DNA of 64,000 nucleotides from Paenibacillus sp. JQZ6Y-1 (GCF_040719145.1 NZ_JBFDUZ010000001.1:558001-622000); one strand, 5' to 3'. Counted from the first letter of the stretch, positions 54,107 through 62,760 are shown. Notes: generated by a model from the letters alone, not told the origin. Made by a program: numbers and translations.

Positions 54107-54844
54107 ATGGCTTTACGCAATCCAGTGTTATACGGAAATGGATTCAATCGTCCATCGGATCGGAATTACGATCAGTCGATGACACTCGCAGGAGCGGCGG
54201 GCAAAGCGCTTGTACTTACGGTTTTATTAGTCGCATCTGCCATATTTACTTGGTACTTATTCAATAAGGGTGAAGATGTGATGATGTTTTTAAAAGTAGG
54301 TTCTATCGGTTCACTCTTGATCGCCTTGCCGACGATCTTCTTTCCGAAAATCTCGCCGGTGACCGCACCGCTGTATGTGATTGTGAATGGCTTAATGCTG
54401 GGCGCACTGTCGGCAATTATGGAGTACTTTTATCCGGGGATTGTAATGAATGCGATTCTGATCACGCTATGTCTGCTAATGGTAACGTTGTTTCTGTACG
54501 CAACCCGTATCATTCGTGTGACTCCGGGTTTGGTGGCAGCGATTGGAATTAGCACGCTGGCGATTGCATTGACGTATTTGGTTGATTTTGTACTCAGCTT
54601 TTTCGGTATGAGCGTACCGTATATTCATGATACTGGTTGGATTGGCATCGGTATTAGCTTGTTTGTTGTCATCGTAGCGACGGCGAATCTGTTAATTGAC
54701 TTTAGCAATATCGAGCAATATGCCAACGAAGGTCGACCAAAGTATATGGAATGGTATGGCGCATTTGGCTTAATGGTAACGATTATCTGGATGTATATCG
54801 AGATTCTGCGCCTGCTATCCAAGCTTGCGGCGAACCGTAACTGA
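54107..54844 (+). CDS. Bax inhibitor-1/YccA family membrane protein
   Basis: 245 residues with about seven membrane segments. The N-terminal cytosolic tail (NPVLYGNGFNRPSDRNYDQS), YVIVNGLMLGALSAIMEYFY, DTGWIGIGISLFVVIVATAN and LIDFSNIEQYANEGRPKYME WYGAFGL-type end with the conserved D-F-x-x-I-E are hallmarks of the bacterial YccA-like branch. Such proteins may act in calcium leak or membrane-protease control. The ATG at 54107 is placed nine bases after AAAAGG; an ATG at 54098 is also open. Confidence 0.88.
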   Translation: MALRNPVLYGNGFNRPSDRNYDQSMTLAGAAGKALVLTVLLVASAIFTWYLFNKGEDVMMFLKVGSIGSLLIALPTIFFPKISPVTAPLYVIVNGLMLGALSAIMEYFYPGIVMNAILITLCLLMVTLFLYATRIIRVTPGLVAAIGISTLAIALTYLVDFVLSFFGMSVPYIHDTGWIGIGISLFVVIVATANLLIDFSNIEQYANEGRPKYMEWYGAFGLMVTIIWMYIEILRLLSKLAANRN

Positions 54845-54894
54845 TATGATCATCACCATTCATAGCAACATGCACCATAAGTAATGCCAACATC

Positions 54895-54933
54895 AACGCC
54901 GCCTTCTGTATCTCAGCAGATGGTCGGCGTTTT
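54895..54933 (+). terminator. Terminator after the Bax-inhibitor-like gene
   Basis: AACGCCG (54895-54901) pairs with CGGCGTT (54925-54931), followed by TTG. CTG/CAG inside extends it weakly. Confidence 0.6.
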
Positions 54934-55050
54934 GTCGTTGCACAAATATAGGGTTGATTTCCGAACCTGTCATACAAATGAAACGAAAAGACTGGTTGCA
55001 CGCTGCATCTTTCGGTATAGTAGATTTTATGAAAAAAAGGAGGGATATCC

Positions 55051-55338
55051 ATGATACTCGAAGTTGCGATTCTCAACGTCATTCCCGGTCAGAGCGATGA
55101 CTTTGAACAAAGCTTCAAACAAGCAGAACAGATCATTTCCAGTATGAAAGGCTATGTCTCCCACGAATTACAGCGCTGTATGGAAGTAGACCATCAGTAC
55201 ATTTTACTGGTGCGCTGGGAAACGTTGGAAGATCATACAGAAGGCTTCCGTGGCTCGCAGCCTTATCAGGAGTGGAAAAAGCTGCTGCATCACTACTACG
55301 ATCCATTCCCAGTCGTTCATCATTACGAAGTCGTTTAA
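55051..55338 (+). CDS. Antibiotic biosynthesis monooxygenase (ABM)-fold protein
   Basis: 95 residues. ILEVAILNVIPGQSDDFEQS, KGYVSHELQRCMEVDHQYIL, LVRWETLEDHTEGFRGS and PVVHHYEVV match the ferredoxin-like ABM dimer fold, which includes quinol monooxygenases and heme-degrading enzymes. The heme-binding pattern of IsdG-type enzymes is not evident. AAAGGAGG is in place before the ATG. The following GNAT gene starts 16 bp after its stop. Confidence 0.88.
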   Translation: MILEVAILNVIPGQSDDFEQSFKQAEQIISSMKGYVSHELQRCMEVDHQYILLVRWETLEDHTEGFRGSQPYQEWKKLLHHYYDPFPVVHHYEVV

Positions 55339-55354
55339 TCGGGAGGAATTACAT

Positions 55355-55807
55355 ATGATTACCATTCAACAGGTCACCAGTCGTGATGCAGATCTGCGTC
55401 AATTGATCGGTGAATTGGACGACGATCTATTTGGGCGTTATCCGGCGGAGCAGGTACATCGGCTTGATCTGGATCATCCCGATATGGAGCAGGTTACATT
55501 CGTGATTGCTTATCTAGATGGAGCGCCAGTTGGTTGCGGTGCTATTCGTAGGTTGGACGATCATTATACCGAGCTGAAGCGCTTCTATGTGCAATCCAAT
55601 CATCGTCGCAAAGGCATCGCTGGGCAGCTGCTGGCAGCCTTGGAGCAACATGCAGGAGAGCAGGGGCATGGAAGTATTCGTTTAGAAACGGGGGCAGCAC
55701 AGCCGGAAGCACTCGCTTTTTATGAGCGAAATGGATATATTGCTATTGAGCGTTTTGGAGAGTATGTTGATGATGAAAGCAGTCTTTGTTACGAAAAATC
55801 CATTTGA
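55355..55807 (+). CDS. GNAT N-acetyltransferase
   Basis: 150 residues from the ATG at 55355 (GGGAGG eight bases upstream). ELKRFYVQSNHRRKGIAGQL carries the acetyl-CoA loop (R-R-K-G-I-A), and LETGAAQPEALAFYERNGY the GNAT end. It forms an operon with the ABM gene just upstream. Substrate unknown. Confidence 0.88.
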   Translation: MITIQQVTSRDADLRQLIGELDDDLFGRYPAEQVHRLDLDHPDMEQVTFVIAYLDGAPVGCGAIRRLDDHYTELKRFYVQSNHRRKGIAGQLLAALEQHAGEQGHGSIRLETGAAQPEALAFYERNGYIAIERFGEYVDDESSLCYEKSI

Positions 55808-55896
55808 TGGACGAGCTATGGCTGCCGATGATGTGAAGGATCGGGGAGCAGTCAAGGATTGAATCTTATGTTTATTCGCAGAGAGGACGTGCACAG

Positions 55897-56121
55897 ATGC
55901 CATTTATTACGATTAAAGTATTGGAAGGCAGATCGGTCGAGCAGAAGCGTGAGCTGGTACAGAAGATGTCCGATGTGGTATCTGACGTATTGGAATTGGA
56001 CAAAGAGAAAATCTTTATCTTTTTTGAAGATCTTCCGCAGCACAACTTCGGCAAAAATGGTGAATTGTTTTCTGATCTAAACGCGCCCAAACAAGAGCCT
56101 GATGAATCACCCGACACATAA
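55897..56121 (+). CDS. 4-oxalocrotonate tautomerase family protein
   Basis: 74 residues. PFITIKVLEGRSVEQKRELV places the catalytic Pro directly after the initiator Met, as required, and DLPQHNFGKNGELFSD matches the family end. It is slightly longer than 4-OT (62 residues). The reaction is keto-enol tautomerisation of a 2-hydroxymuconate-like substrate; the true substrate is unknown. Confidence 0.9.
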   Translation: MPFITIKVLEGRSVEQKRELVQKMSDVVSDVLELDKEKIFIFFEDLPQHNFGKNGELFSDLNAPKQEPDESPDT

Positions 56122-56136
56122 ATAGATTGTAGCCAG

Positions 56137-56168
56137 CAGAGCCGACTGTACCGATGCAGTCGGTTCTG
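56137..56168 (+). terminator. Hairpin after the tautomerase gene
   Basis: CAGAGCCGACTG (56137-56148) pairs with CAGTCGGTTCTG (56157-56168) with one wobble. There is no T-run, so termination is uncertain. Confidence 0.5.
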
Positions 56169-56225
56169 TGCATGATAGAGAAGAGAATGATATAAGCGTC
56201 ATTAGAATAGGGAGGGATAGGACAG

Positions 56226-56858
56226 ATGTGGGGAGTCGAGCATTTCTGGTTATTTGTGTTATCAAGTATTTTGCTGAATATTACACCGGGCAGCGATACA
56301 ATTTATATTTTGAGTCGCAGTATCTTTCAGGGTCGTCAAGCAGGGTTCATGTCAGTTTACGGCATAATCGCTGGCTCGCTCGTTCATACACTGCTAGCGG
56401 GCTTGGGATTGTCGCTGATTCTGATGCAATCGGCGCTCGCATTCAATCTGGTTAAATGGCTCGGTGCCGCCTATCTGATCTGGTTAGGCATTCGTTCGAT
56501 CATGACCCGTCAGCAAGCCGCTGCCAAGATGCAGCAGGCGCCGCGTTTGCCCATGCGCAATGTGTTTTTTCAAGGGATGCTGACCAATGTGTTGAATCCG
56601 AAGGTCGCTCTGTTTTATCTGGCATTTATTCCGCAATTCGTTGATACGAGTCAGAGTATGGGACCATTGCCGTTTCTGCTGCTGGGACTGACATTCAGTA
56701 CCACCGGATTAAGCTGGTGTCTGCTGCTTGTATTCTTTTCGAGTAAAATGGCAGGTCGTCTGCAATCCAGTAGAGTATCACGATATATGAACAAGATTAC
56801 CGGCAGCATCTTCGTTGTGCTTGGGTTGAATCTACTGCGTACCTCGCGTAGTTTGTAA
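56226..56858 (+). CDS. LysE-family amino acid exporter (RhtB-like)
   Basis: 210 residues with six membrane segments. SILLNITPGSDTIYILSRSI (the NxTPGP-like signature, here NITPGSD), GRQAGFMSVYGIIAGSLVHT, KWLGAAYLIWLGIRSIM and FFQGMLTNVLNPKVALFYLA with the conserved N-x-x-N-P-K are characteristic. It exports amino acids or analogues such as homoserine lactone. GGGAGGGATAG precedes the ATG. Confidence 0.9.
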   Translation: MWGVEHFWLFVLSSILLNITPGSDTIYILSRSIFQGRQAGFMSVYGIIAGSLVHTLLAGLGLSLILMQSALAFNLVKWLGAAYLIWLGIRSIMTRQQAAAKMQQAPRLPMRNVFFQGMLTNVLNPKVALFYLAFIPQFVDTSQSMGPLPFLLLGLTFSTTGLSWCLLLVFFSSKMAGRLQSSRVSRYMNKITGSIFVVLGLNLLRTSRSL

Positions 56859-56931
56859 AGCTTGAAGGTTTCCTAATCTAGTGTGAAGATCAACGATAAT
56901 ATGAAATATGAATATAAAATAGCAAACAGCA

Positions 56932-56967
56932 AAGAGGTGCCAGTCATGTTATAGACTGGCACCTTTT
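56932..56967. terminator. Bidirectional terminator between LysE and hydrolase genes
   Basis: AGGTGCCAGTC (56935-56945) pairs with GACTGGCACCT (56954-56964), followed by TTTTT; the left flank has A residues. Confidence 0.9.
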
Positions 56968-56980
56968 TGCTTGTTTTCGT

Positions 56981-57943
56981 TTATTTAGCTTCCTGAAAAG
57001 ATACGGCGGGCGTATGACGCTCCAACCAGTGGATCAGGTCGGCAGTCACTTCATCCCGGTTAATATCGTTAAGCGTCTCGTGTCGTCCACCCGGGTACAG
57101 CTTCAGCTCCACATCGTTCAGCTTCAGGCGGCGGTAATACTCATATAGCTTGCGCACTCCTTTACCATAAATGCCGACCGGATCACGATCTCCGCTAAAA
57201 ATGTACACCGGTTTCTCCCGCGGAATGCAGTTCATGCACTCCGGTCGATGAATCTCCATCAGCAGATCAAAGAAATGCACATAAAAGCGCACACTCACCG
57301 GCTTCGCACAATACGGGTCATTGACATACAGCGATACCTCATCTGGATCACGGGACAGCCAATCGAATCGCGTAACTCTCGGCTTAGGCAGACCGCGATT
57401 GTATGGACCAAACACCAGAGCATGCAGTAGCATACTACGATGGAGTGGACCCTTCCAACGCTGCTCTAACGCAGCGATGCGCATTCCAGCAGACAACAAT
57501 CCGCGCGGACCGTTGGAGCCAGATAGCAAGAATCCACTGTATAGCTGCGGATGCTCGTACATTAACTTTTGTACAACAAACGATCCCATACTGTGACCAA
57601 ATAAAAATAAAGGCACGCCTGCATGCTGCTGCGTAATCTGCTGTGAAAGCTGGTTTATATTTTGCGCCATCCAATAAAAGCCGTCCTCGCCCGGGTCTCC
57701 TAGTTCCTCCAATGAAGCCGCAGTTAGCCCATGCCCACGATGATCATTTGCATATACCGCAAACCCACGCGCCGTCAGCGCCTCCGCCAGTCGTACATAC
57801 CGCCGCGCTGTCTCCGACATGCCGTGCGATAGCTGTACAACCCCATTCAGCGACTGCCCCTCGCTCCAGCCTTCCGGCAGCCATTCATACACATGCACCG
57901 CAATCCCCTGCGGATCGATCATCCGAAATGTCCGTTCCTGCAT
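56981..57943 (-). CDS. Alpha/beta hydrolase, monoacylglycerol lipase-like
   Basis: 320 residues, no signal peptide. VVQLSHGMSETARRYVRLAE with the oxyanion HGMSE, YANDHRGHGLTA, FLFGHSMGSFVVQKL (nucleophile Ser in GHSMG), FSGDRDPVG (Asp) and YPGGRHETLND (His) give the full serine hydrolase pattern of the lysophospholipase/Hydrolase_4 group. Substrate unconfirmed. GAAAGGAAGG is upstream. It may be cotranscribed with nothing downstream. Confidence 0.9.
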   Translation of the reverse strand: MQERTFRMIDPQGIAVHVYEWLPEGWSEGQSLNGVVQLSHGMSETARRYVRLAEALTARGFAVYANDHRGHGLTAASLEELGDPGEDGFYWMAQNINQLSQQITQQHAGVPLFLFGHSMGSFVVQKLMYEHPQLYSGFLLSGSNGPRGLLSAGMRIAALEQRWKGPLHRSMLLHALVFGPYNRGLPKPRVTRFDWLSRDPDEVSLYVNDPYCAKPVSVRFYVHFFDLLMEIHRPECMNCIPREKPVYIFSGDRDPVGIYGKGVRKLYEYYRRLKLNDVELKLYPGGRHETLNDINRDEVTADLIHWLERHTPAVSFQEAK

Positions 57944-57979
57944 GATTGTCCTTCCTTTCGCTAAAAATAAAGATAAGAT

Positions 57980-58519
57980 TTATTCATCATAATATTGCTC
58001 TACCAACTCTTTATCGTATAAATCTAGTAGTAGTGTAATAACCGGCGTATCATCGATCAAATCCTGATCAAACACATGCTCAAAGCGGAAGTGGTCTTTG
58101 TACCATTGCGCAACATCCTTGATTGCATCTAGAACGATATATCGCTCATTAAATTGTACAGCCATATGTAAAATCGTATTCATTATTTCTGTACCATATC
58201 CTTTACCCTGAAACGGCTGGGCAATCGCTAATCTTGCAATATCTAGAATCTGTATATCCTTATCTGGAGTAAGCGTTGGCAACAAAGAGGAAAGTGCAGT
58301 GTGGCGCAACGTATAATAACCGATCAACTTGTTTTGCGAGTAAATGAGTGTTGTACTGGATTCCCTTTCAATATGGGAAGGGTATGACTCTTGAATTAAA
58401 AAATAATCCATAGATGAGTTGCCACATGTAAATGCTTTGATGTCAGGCAAATCGTCTATGGATATCGTTTTGTATATCAAATCTCTGGCATCACTGCTTA
58501 GGGTTAGCGAGTTTTTCAT
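57980..58519 (-). CDS. GNAT-fold protein resembling TacT-type toxins
   Basis: 179 residues from the ATG at 58519 (AAAGGAG five bases upstream). FTCGNSSMDYFLIQE near residue 30 fits the (F)-C-G-N-x-x-L/M-D-x-F-L signature of TacT/AtaT GNAT toxins, LARLAIAQPFQGKGYGTEI is the acetyl-CoA loop, and WYKDHFRFEHV the usual Y-x-x-x-G/F end (Tyr140). Such toxins acetylate aminoacyl-tRNA. The start overlaps the preceding 50-residue gene by 29 bp, as toxin-antitoxin operons often do. A housekeeping acetyltransferase cannot be excluded. Confidence 0.75.
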   Translation of the reverse strand: MKNSLTLSSDARDLIYKTISIDDLPDIKAFTCGNSSMDYFLIQESYPSHIERESSTTLIYSQNKLIGYYTLRHTALSSLLPTLTPDKDIQILDIARLAIAQPFQGKGYGTEIMNTILHMAVQFNERYIVLDAIKDVAQWYKDHFRFEHVFDQDLIDDTPVITLLLDLYDKELVEQYYDE

Positions 58520-58643
58520 GATACTCCTTTGCTTTTTTTGCGGCATGTTGGCGCATGAATTCTTCATTTTTTTGGGAGCGTTCAAGGAAACGTTCAGCAT
58601 CTTTGCCTTGTAATATAGGTCTTTTTCGTATACCTACCGCCAT
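58491..58643 (-). CDS. 50-residue basic protein preceding the GNAT gene (possible antitoxin)
   Basis: MAVGIRKRPILQGKDAERFL then ERSQKNEEFMRQHAAKKAKE and the final YHEKLANPKQ: strongly helical, charged, no hydrophobic core. AAGGAGGAG eight bases before the ATG at 58643 is strong. The reading frame ends inside the next gene. It does not look like the RHH (DUF1778) antitoxin of TacT, so if it neutralises the GNAT protein it would be a new type. Confidence 0.6.
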   Translation of the reverse strand: MAVGIRKRPILQGKDAERFLERSQKNEEFMRQHAAKKAKEYHEKLANPKQ

Positions 58644-58797
58644 GATAGACTCCTCCTTTATTCGTATTTCTTTTGTCCAGTTTACCATAAAAATATAGCA
58701 TGAATGGTAATAAGATACGATATAAAAGAATTCAAATTGACGAACAATCCACAGACTGCTAAATTAGGTATAATCTTGTGATGGAGGCGGTCTGGTC

Positions 58798-59967
58798 ATG
58801 AATTTTGTATTTTTCTCTCCACATTTTCCCGGCAGCAGCAGTGAATTTGCCATTCGGCTGCATCAGGAAGGCGCGACAGTGCTTGGCATTGGCGACGCTT
58901 CGTATGAAAGTCTGCATCCACGATTGCAGGAAGCATTGACGGAATACTACCGGATCGACAGTATGGAAAATCAGGACGATGTCCTGCGAGCAGTTGGATT
59001 TTTCACACATAAATACGGCAAAATCAACCGCTTTGAATCCATGAACGAATACTGGCTCGAAAGCGATGCGCAGATGCGTACCGACTTCAATATCGACGGC
59101 ACAAAAGCCGACTTTGTCGATAACCTTAAACAGAAATCAAAAATGAAGGACTTTTTCCAGAAAAGCGGCGTAGATACCGTACGCTTCCTCAAAAATCCCG
59201 ACCGTGACAGTGCGGCGGCATTTATTGAACAAAATGGATTTCCTGTCGTTGTGAAGCCGGATCTTGGTTCAGGAGCGAGCATGACCTACAAGCTTAGTGA
59301 CCAAGACGAGCTGGATTACTTTTTCCATACCTCTCCAGACAATATTGAATTTATTATGGAAGAATTTGTGGATGGCATTATTCTCACCTATGACGGCTTG
59401 ATCGACCGCGACGGTATCGTACGGTTTCAGGCAAGTCATCGCTTTGAACAGAGTATTATGAAGGTCGTTAGCGATGACAATCATCTGCGCTATTTCTGTT
59501 TGAAAACGGTCGACCCAGAAGTGGAAGCAGCAGGGCGCAGTATTTTGCAGGCGTTTGACATTAAAGAGCGATTTTTCCATATTGAGCTGTTCAAATCCAA
59601 CAAGGATGGACGGCTGATTGCGCTAGAAGTGAATATGCGTCCACCGGGTGCATGGATGACGGATGCGATCAATTATTCGTATGATGTGGACATTTACTCA
59701 CGTTGGGCACAAATGGTCGTCCACGGTGGCGATGGTGAGCCGCCGCAGGGACATTATTATACAGGGTATGCCAGCCGCAAGGACTGGAAGCATTACATGC
59801 ATTCGCATGATGATATCGTGTGGGAGCTGGGCGATGCGCTTGTGCGCTATGATGAGATTGAAGAGATTTTCAGCCGTGCGAGCGGTAATCGCGCATATCA
59901 ATTCCGTGCAGATTCGCTGGAACGCGTACGTGAGATTGCTGATTATATTCAGGCAGAGCATCGCTAA
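58798..59967 (+). CDS. ATP-grasp family ligase
   Basis: 389 residues. An N-terminal Rossmann-like domain (NFVFFSPHFPGSSSEFAIRL) precedes the ATP-grasp domain: KSKMKDFFQKSGVDTVRF, GFPVVVKPDLGSGASMTYKL (phosphate loop), FIMEEFVDGIILTYDG and LIALEVNMRPPGAWMTDAIN (metal-binding Glu/Asn). It resembles ATP-grasp carboligases that join a carboxylate to an amine. No signal peptide. GATGGAGG is upstream of the ATG. The following gene, 110 bp away on the same strand, is an alpha/beta hydrolase, a likely partner. Confidence 0.88.
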   Translation: MNFVFFSPHFPGSSSEFAIRLHQEGATVLGIGDASYESLHPRLQEALTEYYRIDSMENQDDVLRAVGFFTHKYGKINRFESMNEYWLESDAQMRTDFNIDGTKADFVDNLKQKSKMKDFFQKSGVDTVRFLKNPDRDSAAAFIEQNGFPVVVKPDLGSGASMTYKLSDQDELDYFFHTSPDNIEFIMEEFVDGIILTYDGLIDRDGIVRFQASHRFEQSIMKVVSDDNHLRYFCLKTVDPEVEAAGRSILQAFDIKERFFHIELFKSNKDGRLIALEVNMRPPGAWMTDAINYSYDVDIYSRWAQMVVHGGDGEPPQGHYYTGYASRKDWKHYMHSHDDIVWELGDALVRYDEIEEIFSRASGNRAYQFRADSLERVREIADYIQAEHR

Positions 59968-60077
59968 TGATCTTATTTTGCTGCTGCATGTTGAATCAAA
60001 GGGCATGTGCAGCATTTGTATAAATACACAGGGCATTAGCCCTTTAACCGAGCAGCAGAAGGGCGGAAGGCGTGGAT

Positions 60078-60830
60078 ATGGTAACTGTACAATACCGAAA
60101 AGAATACAGCTCGGCGCTTGGCCGCGACATGGAATACAAAGTGTATGGCGACCGAGGGAAGCCTATGCTCGTGTTTCCAACATCGCTTGGACGCTTTTAC
60201 CAGTATGAAGATTCTGGCATGATCGATGAATTGGCGCCTTGGATTGATGCGGGCAAATTGCAGGTATGGGCATGTGACAGCATTGATGAGGAGACATTCT
60301 TTTCGTCGCATTGGAATGTGGAGGACCGGATGAATCGGCATGAGCAATACAATGCATATATTGTTCATGAACTCATTCCGCATATTCTGTGGGAAAGTCA
60401 GCATAACAATCACGGGCATGAGCAAAAGATTCTAATTAGCGGCTGCTCCATGGGAGCGTATTATAGCGGCAATTTCTTTTTCCGCCATCCGCATTTTTTT
60501 GATACCTTGCTGGCATTCAGCGGCGTGTATTCGGTGCAGCATTTCTTCGGCGATCATCGTCTTGGGGCGGCATATTATAATTCGCCGCTGGATTACTTGC
60601 CCGGCTTGCATGAGGAGCATCTGTTGAATCAGTATCGCAGCAGCCGCATTATTCTGTGCTGCGGACAGGGTGCGTGGGAAGATGAGATGCGTTATGAGAC
60701 GGGAAGAATGCAGCACATATTGGAGCAAAAGCAGATTCCCGCACGCGTAGAATTCTGGGGACACGATGTGGATCATGATTGGTATTGGTGGAGACAGCAA
60801 CTGCGGTATTATATGAGCAGCTTGATGTAG
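60078..60830 (+). CDS. Esterase D-like alpha/beta hydrolase
   Basis: 250 residues. MLVFPTSLGRFYQYEDSGMI begins the fold; SGCSMGAYYSGNFFFRHP has the nucleophile Ser in G-C-S-M-G, and EFWGHDVDHDWYWWRQQL the catalytic His region. It is a PF00756-type esterase. The ATG at 60078 follows GGAAGG by seven bases; a GTG at 60072 is open but too close. It is the second gene of the ATP-grasp pair and is followed by a heptamer repeat and a terminator. Confidence 0.88.
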   Translation: MVTVQYRKEYSSALGRDMEYKVYGDRGKPMLVFPTSLGRFYQYEDSGMIDELAPWIDAGKLQVWACDSIDEETFFSSHWNVEDRMNRHEQYNAYIVHELIPHILWESQHNNHGHEQKILISGCSMGAYYSGNFFFRHPHFFDTLLAFSGVYSVQHFFGDHRLGAAYYNSPLDYLPGLHEEHLLNQYRSSRIILCCGQGAWEDEMRYETGRMQHILEQKQIPARVEFWGHDVDHDWYWWRQQLRYYMSSLM

Positions 60831-60860
60831 ACACCCGAAAAACGAATCCGCACAATTGAA

Positions 60861-60996
60861 GCGTATAGCGTATAGCGTATAGCGTATAGCGTATAGCGTA
60901 TAGCGTATAGCGTATAGCGTATAGCGTATAGCGTATAGCGTATAGCGTATAGCGTATAGCGTATAGCGTATAGCGTATAGCGTATAGCGTATAGCG
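60861..60996. repeat. Tandem 7-bp repeat (GCGTATA), about 19.4 copies
   Basis: 136 bp of perfect head-to-tail heptamers, 30 bp after the esterase stop and 8 bp before a terminator, in a convergent gap. Long open frames across it (TLYAIRY repeats) arise only because a 7-bp unit without stops opens all three frames. Confidence 0.96.
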
Positions 60997-61004
60997 CTAC
61001 GCAC

Positions 61005-61047
61005 AAAAGCCTGCCTCGTAAGTATTACATTTCGAGGCAGGCTTTTT
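61005..61047. terminator. Bidirectional terminator between esterase and ManA genes
   Basis: AAAAGCCTGCCTCG (61005-61018) pairs with CGAGGCAGGCTTTT (61033-61046) followed by T. Confidence 0.9.
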
Positions 61048-61188
61048 GTGATGCAGCTGAATTGCTGCTTTTACTTCTATTCGTAATGGATCATGCGCAT
61101 CAGAACCGTTATTCGCTCGCCTGCGGTATTAGCAATAAGCTATTTCAGCGCTTAGCATCCACAGACAGAAATCCCCGTTACCGTCATC

Positions 61189-62157
61189 CTATGGCAAATA
61201 AGAACGGATTACGGTGAACTCGCCATCTAGCGTATACTCGCCCAGATTGGCAGGCAGCAGGAAGCATTGACCGCCTTGCAGCTCTGTTGTACCGCCATCC
61301 CATGACAGTGTGCCTTCGCCGTCAGCGATTACTAGAATCGTAAAGCTTTCCGGTGTGGTCGAGAGTCCCCATTCGCCGCCAACGACTCCTTTTTCCACGA
61401 TAAAATAAGGAGAGGTTGCCAGCGTCAGCCACTCGCCTGCTGCGAGACCGTCGGTTTTCATCGTCGTTGCACCAGCGCCTTCATAGGCGATGACATTTAA
61501 GGAATCCTCGATATGCAGCTCACGTGGCTTGCCATCCAGACCAGGACGATCGTAATCGTACAGTCGGTAGGTGGTATCGGAGTTTTGCTGAATCTCCGCG
61601 ACTAGCACACCTGCACACAGCGCATGCACCGTACCCGCTGGAATGTAGAACGTATCGCCAGCCTGCACCGGTACTTCTTGCAGATCGTCGGTAATGCGGT
61701 TTTCGGCAATCGAAGCCGCCAGTGATTCACGCGTCACGCCTTCTTTGAGACCGTAGATGATTTTGGCATCTGGCTTGGCATCCAGCACGTACCACATTTC
61801 TGTTTTGCCCAGTTCGCCTTGCGGCAGACCTTCGTAATCGTCGGTTGGATGCACTTGTACAGACAGATCGTCATTGCAATCCAGCAGCTTGATCAGCAGC
61901 GGGAAGCGTCCATTGGTCTCGGATACGCCTTTGCTGCCAAACCAATCGCGTCCCAGCTTCTCGCGCAATTGATCCAAGCCCCAGCCGTCCAGCTCTCCGC
62001 CGATCACAGACGTGGTGCCGTTCGGATGATCGGCGATCATCCAGCCCTCACCAATCGCACCTTCGGGGATGTTCCAGCCAAATTGCTCTAGTGCGCGTCC
62101 ACCCCAGACACGTTCCTTGAATTCCGGTTGAAATTGTAGCGGGTATGGCTTCGTCAT
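61189..62157 (-). CDS. manA: Mannose-6-phosphate isomerase, class I
   Basis: 322 residues from the ATG at 62157 (GGAGGAGAG upstream). LQFQPEFKERVWGGRALEQF, LLDCNDDLSVQVHPTDDYEG (zinc-binding Gln and His), GKTEMWYVLDAKPDAKIIYG (zinc Glu), DTFYIPAGTVHALCAGVLVA (zinc His) and EIQQNSDTTYRLYDYDR (active-site Arg) are all present. It converts mannose-6-phosphate and fructose-6-phosphate. It is separated from the VOC gene upstream by 99 bp on the same strand. Confidence 0.94.
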   Translation of the reverse strand: MTKPYPLQFQPEFKERVWGGRALEQFGWNIPEGAIGEGWMIADHPNGTTSVIGGELDGWGLDQLREKLGRDWFGSKGVSETNGRFPLLIKLLDCNDDLSVQVHPTDDYEGLPQGELGKTEMWYVLDAKPDAKIIYGLKEGVTRESLAASIAENRITDDLQEVPVQAGDTFYIPAGTVHALCAGVLVAEIQQNSDTTYRLYDYDRPGLDGKPRELHIEDSLNVIAYEGAGATTMKTDGLAAGEWLTLATSPYFIVEKGVVGGEWGLSTTPESFTILVIADGEGTLSWDGGTTELQGGQCFLLPANLGEYTLDGEFTVIRSYLP

Positions 62158-62256
62158 AATATCTCTCCTCCACTTGGATAATAGCCGCACTATGTATAAC
62201 TGTTCCTTGCGGACAGCCTGTATCTGTGGCAAATGCGGCAAATGCCTTTCCTCATC

Positions 62257-62646
62257 TTAACGTGCCGACTGGAAAAATTCCAGACGCTCGCCATCCGGTC
62301 CGCTGAAAAAGAAATAGCGGCTGCCATTCGGCAAGGTTGTGATTTCAGTATCCAGCTCCTGCACCTGCAAGCCTTGGATGCGTGTAAATTCCGCTTCCAC
62401 ATCGTCTACTGTAAAAGCGACATGATGCACTTGACCTTCGGCAGGCAGTTTGTCCGCATAGCCCTGAATCAACTCCAGCTCAGTATCGGTATGACCCGGA
62501 AACGCGAGAAACGCCAACTGAATCTGTTCATTGATATGTCCGTTTGTTTCCAGATGCTGAAGACCGATTACCTGCTCATAAAAAGCAATCGACTGCTCAA
62601 TAGAGGATACCATAATGCCCACATGCTCAATTTTGCGTACTGCCAT
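62257..62646 (-). CDS. VOC (glyoxalase-like) metalloprotein
   Basis: 129 residues from the ATG at 62646; a GTG at 62658 is open but overlaps the Shine-Dalgarno. KIEHVGIMVSSIEQSIAFYE, VHHVAFTVDDVEAEFTRIQG and YFFFSGPDGERLEFFQ give two beta-alpha-beta-beta-beta units, with metal-binding His and Glu of the first and second halves (HVG, HHVAF, LEFF). Typical of methylmalonyl-CoA epimerase/glyoxalase I relatives; the reaction is unknown. Confidence 0.88.
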   Translation of the reverse strand: MAVRKIEHVGIMVSSIEQSIAFYEQVIGLQHLETNGHINEQIQLAFLAFPGHTDTELELIQGYADKLPAEGQVHHVAFTVDDVEAEFTRIQGLQVQELDTEITTLPNGSRYFFFSGPDGERLEFFQSAR

Positions 62647-62726
62647 CGGTTTATGCACTCCCTTTTCTACAATGGATTCACAGCATGAAGAATCTAAGTC
62701 ATGCTGATGGATAATAGATTGGATAG

Positions 62727-62760
62727 CAAAAAGATGCTGTCTGCATACGCAGCAGCATCT
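62727..62760 (-). terminator. Hairpin with T-run on the minus strand
   Basis: AGATGCTG (62732-62739) pairs with CAGCATCT (62753-62760); the A-run at 62728-62732 is a T-run on the minus strand. No minus-strand gene directly precedes it, so it could be a remnant or an end of a transcript from the AT-rich region. Confidence 0.45.

Noticed and set aside
60432-61004. 190-codon minus-strand frame with YTLYAIR repeats
   Set aside because: It is created by the heptamer array: a 7-bp unit without stops stays open in all frames and gives 7-residue peptide repeats. It also runs antisense over the esterase gene.
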